Shown here: positions 46,686 through 49,965 of the stretch, piece by piece
Position numbering within the stretch: the stretch's first letter is position 1
How the letters are laid out: each line of letters opens with the position of its first letter
Source: a virus
DNA length: 49,965 nucleotides
IMG/VR virus record: IMGVR_UViG_3300035016_000007
Span: 1 to 49,965 of that record
Reading direction: 5' to 3' (one strand)
Notes under the pieces: model-generated
Told to the model about the DNA's origin: nothing
The model's database searches: none
The model's input: the letters and a program-made list of their open reading frames with translations, nothing else
Position numbers and translations under genes: made by a program

Positions 46686-46899
46686 GATCGGCGCCTTTCG
46701 ATTTTGGGGCGGTGTCGCCGTACCGGTAGGTATCCATTGGGCCGTCGCGCTCGTCGCCAGTCTCCAGATCGACGACGGGAGAGCCCTCAAGGCATGCCGC
46801 GTGGCAGATACCCATTTCGATATCCGTTGCGCAGATATCGTCATCAAGCAGCGGCTCGGCGCAGATCGGGCAGGTGTCGATGTCGGGATGATCACTCAT
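46678..46899 (-). CDS. Duplicated small Cys-rich protein, copy 2, 73 aa
   Basis: Nearly identical to the 46064-46285 product: same MSDHPDIDTCPICAEPLLDD start, CPIC and HAAC pairs, ten substitutions, and a different end (KSKGADHG). The DNA identity extends over about 220 bp including the upstream overlap, so the event was a recent direct duplication of gene plus ribosome site. Function unknown. Confidence 0.78.
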   Translation of the reverse strand: MSDHPDIDTCPICAEPLLDDDICATDIEMGICHAACLEGSPVVDLETGDERDGPMDTYRYGDTAPKSKGADHG

Positions 46900-47584
46900 C
46901 GGCCTGACCTTTCGTGGTTATGGTGGGTGCCAGCGCGGCGTTGAGAATGTGGGAGATTGCGGCCCGGCCGAGATACTCGGAATAGACGGGCGGGATTGCT
47001 TCGCGCAGGCCGTCACGAGACGCCCACGGCATGCCCATAATTTCCCTCGCCAGATCGGCGCCGGAGAAGTTGCCGACGATGTGCATGAACTCACCATCCC
47101 GAACCGGGCGCCCCATCTTCCGGAGTGGTGCTTCATGCTTCGGGTGCTCTGGCTGTTGAACCGGGTACGAGCACTCGAACAGGCGGTGACGGTAGGTCCT
47201 GATGCCGAACATCGAGCCACACAGCATGACGGGATTGCGAAGGGGGGCACCCTCGACGTTCTCGATGCAGTATGGAATGCCACTCCGGCATAGGCGATCC
47301 CTGATAGGGTCGATCAAATCCGGGTGGTCGTTTCCACGGATCTTCTGCGCAATCGTGTGTGCCTGGCACGGCGGGCTTGCCCAGATAAAATCGAACCCCT
47401 CAAGCGGGAATTCCAGCGCGTCGGCGCGGTGGAACTCGAACGGGTATCGGTCCCGCTGCTGGATATCGACGCCAACGACTTCGAACCCTGCGCGGTGCAA
47501 ACCTACGCCCGCACCACCTTCGCAGCAGAAGAGATCGAGCGCCCGCAGGCGGCGGCCATCGGTGATGTGTGAAACGAAGTTCAT
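46892..47584 (-). CDS. C5-cytosine DNA methyltransferase, 230 aa
   Basis: Start 47584 (MNFVSHITDGRRLRALDLFC). Motif I is DLFCCEGGAGVGLHRAGFEV. The catalytic SPPCQ has Cys73, and the ENV motif (IENVEG) is at about 108-112. A phage-type compact form follows without a long target-recognition domain (RHRLFECSYPVQQPEHPKHE). It should methylate cytosines to shield phage DNA. It ends TTKGQADE, the shared gene-end sequence. No partner endonuclease is visible. Confidence 0.88.
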   Translation of the reverse strand: MNFVSHITDGRRLRALDLFCCEGGAGVGLHRAGFEVVGVDIQQRDRYPFEFHRADALEFPLEGFDFIWASPPCQAHTIAQKIRGNDHPDLIDPIRDRLCRSGIPYCIENVEGAPLRNPVMLCGSMFGIRTYRHRLFECSYPVQQPEHPKHEAPLRKMGRPVRDGEFMHIVGNFSGADLAREIMGMPWASRDGLREAIPPVYSEYLGRAAISHILNAALAPTITTKGQADE

Positions 47585-48345
47585 TCGCCACCCCCGGTGC
47601 CAGTCGTGTTTCTGGTGGTGACCGACGTGGCAGTTTTTGCCGGTGAGTGCGGCGTTTCTCCATTGATGGCAATGGGTTGCTGCCGGTGATCGTCTCCGGT
47701 CGTGCCTTTGGTGGGCGCGTCGATGTTCCGGCGCTCGACGGTGAAGGTGTAGGCGGCAACCCACGGGTTTGCCTCCCATGCGCCGGGGCCATTGATTTCG
47801 GTCCAGAGCGATGCATAAGAGCCGACGGCTGTATCGACGTAGCCGTTCCAGCCGCCATCTCGATACCGCTTCCAAAACCGCAAGCTCGGGTCACTAGGCG
47901 CAACCTCGCGTGTTACGTCCTCGATGCCTTCTGCTATCGCATCCTCTTCGCTGATCGAGCACAAGCGCTCGACGCGCACGTCGGTGACGGTAAGCGTCAG
48001 GCGGGACGCCCAACGGGGCATGAATATCGAAGGTACGTTCCAAAGCGTCTCGTCATCCCTCGAATAGCGCTCGACAATAGCGTCCGCTCGCTCGTCTCTC
48101 AGGAAGTGCTCCTCGCTCGGGCCGATGCCGCCGTGAGCGTCGTAGAAGAGTCCCCAGTCTATGCAGCAAGCCAGCGTTTCCCGAACCCAGAGACGATCGC
48201 CAACGCAAATTCGCAACTGCTTCGGCAATTGCCCTTCAATCAGCCGATCAGGATGGGGCTTCACTAGGCGCCGCGTCTGGGTCTTGCGACCTTCAACCAG
48301 CGCGCGGACCATCGGCCCGCTGAAAAGGATCGGGCGGTCAGCCAT
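47581..48345 (-). CDS. ASCH/PUA-like phage protein, 254 aa
   Basis: Start 48345 (MADRPILFSGPMVRALVEGR). The opening KTQTRRLVKPHPD and the following VGDRLWVRETLACC are the familiar start of phage ASCH/PUA-like proteins, which bind nucleic acid or modified bases. LTLTVTDVRVERLCSISEED closes the domain. The last 60 residues are a low-complexity polar tail (APTKGTTGDDHRQQPIAING). It overlaps the methyltransferase gene by 4 bp. Role in RNA or base binding is inferred. Confidence 0.8.
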   Translation of the reverse strand: MADRPILFSGPMVRALVEGRKTQTRRLVKPHPDRLIEGQLPKQLRICVGDRLWVRETLACCIDWGLFYDAHGGIGPSEEHFLRDERADAIVERYSRDDETLWNVPSIFMPRWASRLTLTVTDVRVERLCSISEEDAIAEGIEDVTREVAPSDPSLRFWKRYRDGGWNGYVDTAVGSYASLWTEINGPGAWEANPWVAAYTFTVERRNIDAPTKGTTGDDHRQQPIAINGETPHSPAKTATSVTTRNTTGTGGGE

Positions 48346-48628
48346 CGGTCTGGCCTTTCGTGAATAGGGCGTCCTCGACGGCCCTGATCGCGTCCGAGAA
48401 GTCGTATTCATCGGAAACGCCGGGAAGCGCGCTCGCCAACTTCATTGCAACAAGCGCCGTTTGCAGAGCGCGACGCAATTCGGGCTGGGCATGTTGGAAA
48501 GCGGTGGCGAGGGCAGCGCGCATTGCCTCGCGTCGAACCTTTCGCGCGTCACTGCTCATGCTGGCAAATCTCACCGCATGATAAGTGTTCAAGGCTTTGT
48601 AGACGATGTCATCGGTGATCTGACGCAT
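48338..48628 (-). CDS. Hypothetical protein, 96 aa
   Basis: Start 48628 (MRQITDDIVYKALNTYHAVR) after AAAGGAGG. An all-helical protein (RREAMRAALATAFQHAQPEL, RRALQTALVAMKLASALPGV) ending FTKGQTDG, the shared gene-end motif. No family assigned. Its end overlaps the next gene start within the repeated junction sequence. Confidence 0.72.
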   Translation of the reverse strand: MRQITDDIVYKALNTYHAVRFASMSSDARKVRREAMRAALATAFQHAQPELRRALQTALVAMKLASALPGVSDEYDFSDAIRAVEDALFTKGQTDG

Positions 48629-49019
48629 TGTCCTGGCCTCCTTTCGATGATGTGGCGGTGCCTTGTCGCGGAAAGGGGCAACCCGACAGGCTGCACCAGT
48701 TCCCGTCGTTGTCGCCGCAGGGGCAGGCGTCGGCCTGCGGGGACGCGTCATCAAGCTTGGCGATAACCTGCTTGATCAGGTCTTCGAAATGCTTCCAGTC
48801 GCGCTTAAACTCGATCTTGATGCTGCTGAGTGGCGGCGCGTCTTCGTAGGTCATTTCCATGAACGTTGGGACTTCGAGCCATTCGTAATGACCAGCCATG
48901 TGGCCGCTGGCTTCATCGACGGTGACAACGGCAAAGCTTTGCTGCAGCACACGATCGTCACCGCGGCCGATCCAACGTAGCGACGGTGTGGCGGTAGAAC
49001 TGATGATGCGCTTGGTCAC
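48609..49019 (-). CDS. Hypothetical protein, 136 aa
   Basis: GTG start at 49019 overlaps the upstream stop. N-terminal strands (ISSTATPSLRWIGRGDDRVL, QQSFAVVTVDEASGHMAGHY) lead to an acidic helix (FEDLIKQVIAKLDDASPQAD). A Cys-containing end follows (ACPCGDNDGNWCSLSGCPFP) with a possible metal site. No family is recognised. Confidence 0.7.
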   Translation of the reverse strand: MTKRIISSTATPSLRWIGRGDDRVLQQSFAVVTVDEASGHMAGHYEWLEVPTFMEMTYEDAPPLSSIKIEFKRDWKHFEDLIKQVIAKLDDASPQADACPCGDNDGNWCSLSGCPFPRQGTATSSKGGQDNASDHR

Positions 49020-49270
49020 TGGCGCGCCTCCGCTGCGGCGATCGCTGCTTCCATGCCGGCGATATTGTTGACAGCGCTGATGATCATCGCAGCGATCGCG
49101 GTCACCTGGTCATCGCTGCGATCGCCGTTGACGTCGATGGTTATGACGTCGACGCCTTCGTCGTCGAGGATCACGCCGATATCACTGTCGGAAAGCCGCA
49201 GCGGGAGCGCAACATCGACATCGCGGAAGGCGGCGACGACGGCGGTGGGGGAGATGCTGAGGCTGATCAT
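49016..49270 (-). CDS. Hypothetical protein, 84 aa
   Basis: Start 49270 (MISLSISPTAVVAAFRDVDV) gives a small acidic alpha-beta protein (DIGVILDDEGVDVITIDVNG) with an Ala-rich C-terminal helix (IISAVNNIAGMEAAIAAAEA). No family is assigned. It is coupled on both sides by ATGA- and GTGA-type overlaps. Confidence 0.72.
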   Translation of the reverse strand: MISLSISPTAVVAAFRDVDVALPLRLSDSDIGVILDDEGVDVITIDVNGDRSDDQVTAIAAMIISAVNNIAGMEAAIAAAEARQ

Positions 49271-49569
49271 GGCTGCTTTCCCTCGCCGCCGCCGGGATGG
49301 AAGTCGCGGGTCAGAATGGTCTCGATGCCGTGCTCCGAGCAATATGGCAGGACAGGCGTGCCGTCCTCGAATTCCAGCTCACCCCGGCGCTCGATCTCGG
49401 CAAGGCAGCGATCGGTCAGGTACTGCCCGACCGTAATGAGCTTGTCGACTTCATAGGAGGAAAGATCCTCGACGATGCGCCCTCCGGCAATCAAGGAAGC
49501 GGCAGCTTCAAGATCTTCCCTTGTCAGAATGTCAAGTTCGGCGCTTTCCACTTGTGTCTGCTTGTTCAT
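49267..49569 (-). CDS. Hypothetical protein, 100 aa
   Basis: MNKQTQVESAELDILTREDL opens a helical acidic protein (AAASLIAGGRIVEDLSSYEV, DKLITVGQYLTDRCLAEIER) ending YCSEHGIETILTRDFHPGGG. No function is recognised. Overlaps of 4 bp join it to both neighbours. Confidence 0.72.
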   Translation of the reverse strand: MNKQTQVESAELDILTREDLEAAASLIAGGRIVEDLSSYEVDKLITVGQYLTDRCLAEIERRGELEFEDGTPVLPYCSEHGIETILTRDFHPGGGEGKQP

Positions 49570-49823
49570 GGCTGAAACTCCTCGGTGCTTGAAGGTGTCT
49601 GCGACTCGTGAACGACGGCCATTTCAAGCGCGAGGGGAAGCGTGCCCACTTTGATGATGGACTCCATCTCCTCGGAGCGGATCCGCTTCACTTTGCGGAC
49701 AAGCTCGCCCGGCCACACGCCCTTGGCCGCATCTCGGGCGGCCTCGGGAGAAGTGGCGAAGGTGTCGTACGGCGGCACGTCATCCCCTTCGAAATGGACG
49801 CGAAAGGCAGTTCGATTTGTCAT
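49566..49823 (-). CDS. Hypothetical protein, 85 aa
   Basis: MTNRTAFRVHFEGDDVPPYD is followed by TFATSPEAARDAAKGVWPGE and KVKRIRSEEMESIIKVGTLP. The first half resembles the 56-aa protein encoded at 740-910 in general layout (an N-terminal strand, then an S-P-x-A-A helix, then V-R/K-K-V), so the two may be distant relatives. It starts 12 bp after the stop of the join-spanning gene. Confidence 0.72.
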   Translation of the reverse strand: MTNRTAFRVHFEGDDVPPYDTFATSPEAARDAAKGVWPGELVRKVKRIRSEEMESIIKVGTLPLALEMAVVHESQTPSSTEEFQP

Positions 49824-49835
49824 GGCGTTACGCCC

Positions 49836-49965
49836 TCACCGAAACCGCACGGCGGTGACCGGGAAGGCCCCGGTTGCCGTCTGCTGGCAAAACTCGAAGA
49901 AATCGCCCGTGACATCACCGGACGTCATCCGCATCCAGTCGTGCCGGACGGCCGCGCCGCCGGCC
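49836..49965 (-). CDS. 3' end of the join-spanning hypothetical gene (duplicate of bases 1-127)
   Basis: TGA at 49836-49838 closes the frame that starts at 345. Bases 49839-49965 repeat 1-127 and so encode the same last 42 residues (to VTAVRFR). It is not a separate gene; it is listed so that the stop codon, absent at the left end of the window, is recorded. Confidence 0.8.
   Translation of the reverse strand, partial: AGGAAVRHDWMRMTSGDVTGDFFEFCQQTATGAFPVTAVRFR
49839..49965. repeat. Terminal direct repeat, right copy (circle join)
   Basis: Exact copy of bases 1-127. Removing one copy leaves a 49,838-bp circle. Confidence 0.93.

Noticed and set aside
1-49965. Integrase, transposase or attachment site
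   Set aside because: No reading frame shows a tyrosine or serine recombinase or transposase pattern, and no tRNA fragment typical of an attachment site is seen. A very divergent enzyme cannot be excluded by eye.
1-49965. CRISPR array or tRNA genes
   Set aside because: No series of regularly spaced 24-40 bp repeats and no cloverleaf with a TTC-loop consensus was seen on either strand.

Overview
The window is a complete, circular, GC-rich tailed-phage genome. Bases 1-127 are repeated exactly at 49839-49965, which is what an assembler leaves at the join of a closed circle, so the unique length is 49,838 bp. One gene (345 down to 1, finishing at 49836-49838) is readable only when the circle is closed. 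The head genes are lambda-like (GpA-type terminase, lambda-type portal, S49 protease, decoration protein D, capsid E). The tail genes are P2-like and in P2 order (V, W, J, I, fibre, sheath FI, tube FII, tape measure, U, X, D), so the particle should be a contractile-tailed myovirus. The protein families (DUF5131, small HTH regulators, RHH-type partition gene, wHTH plasmid initiator) suggest an alphaproteobacterial host, probably Hyphomicrobiales (Rhizobium-like). That host assignment is inference.

I find no integrase, transposase, tRNA or attachment site. Instead there is a plasmid-type maintenance block: a wHTH replication initiator (41174-41890), a ParA ATPase with a small partner (39705-40735), repeat-rich DNA between them (40748-41129), and a HicAB toxin-antitoxin pair (8297-8962). 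The simplest reading is a phage-plasmid whose lysogen is an extrachromosomal replicon. A second, lambda-like origin candidate (direct repeats followed by an AT-rich tract) lies inside the O-like gene at 10474-10567.

Layout on the circle. (1) Immunity region 1366-4110: a CI/LexA-like repressor (3336-4019 minus), and 16-bp operators inside the -35/-10 spacers of two outward promoters, a leftward one near 1455 and a rightward one near 4071. Two unrelated cargo genes (1578-3296) lie between them. (2) Leftward early operon, from 1365 through the join and back to 42075, ending at a terminator at 42038-42070. It has about 23 small overlapping genes, including a C5 methyltransferase, a DUF5131 protein, small zinc proteins and a tandem gene duplication. 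(3) Rightward early operon 4106-8234: Cro-like and CII-like regulators, a ParB-MT-A70 methyltransferase fusion and a second C5-methyltransferase-like gene. (4) HicAB on the opposite strand. (5) Replication and late-switch genes 9067-12159, ending with a NusG/RfaH-like protein. (6) Late operon 12445-39221: packaging, head, baseplate, fibres, tail, lysis (holin, SAR endolysin, Rz/Rz1 spanins), ending at a terminator at 39229-39261. (7) Nuclease, partition and replication genes on the minus strand, 39349-41890.

Expected working. In the lysogen, CI silences both early promoters, Rep with ParA/ParB and HicAB keep the circle in the cell line, and the cargo genes may be expressed. SOS cleavage of CI would release both early operons. 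The NusG-like protein, encoded just upstream of a terminator that precedes the late genes, is then the likely late-gene switch. Most gene borders are 4-bp ATGA or GTGA overlaps, so the operons are tightly translationally coupled.
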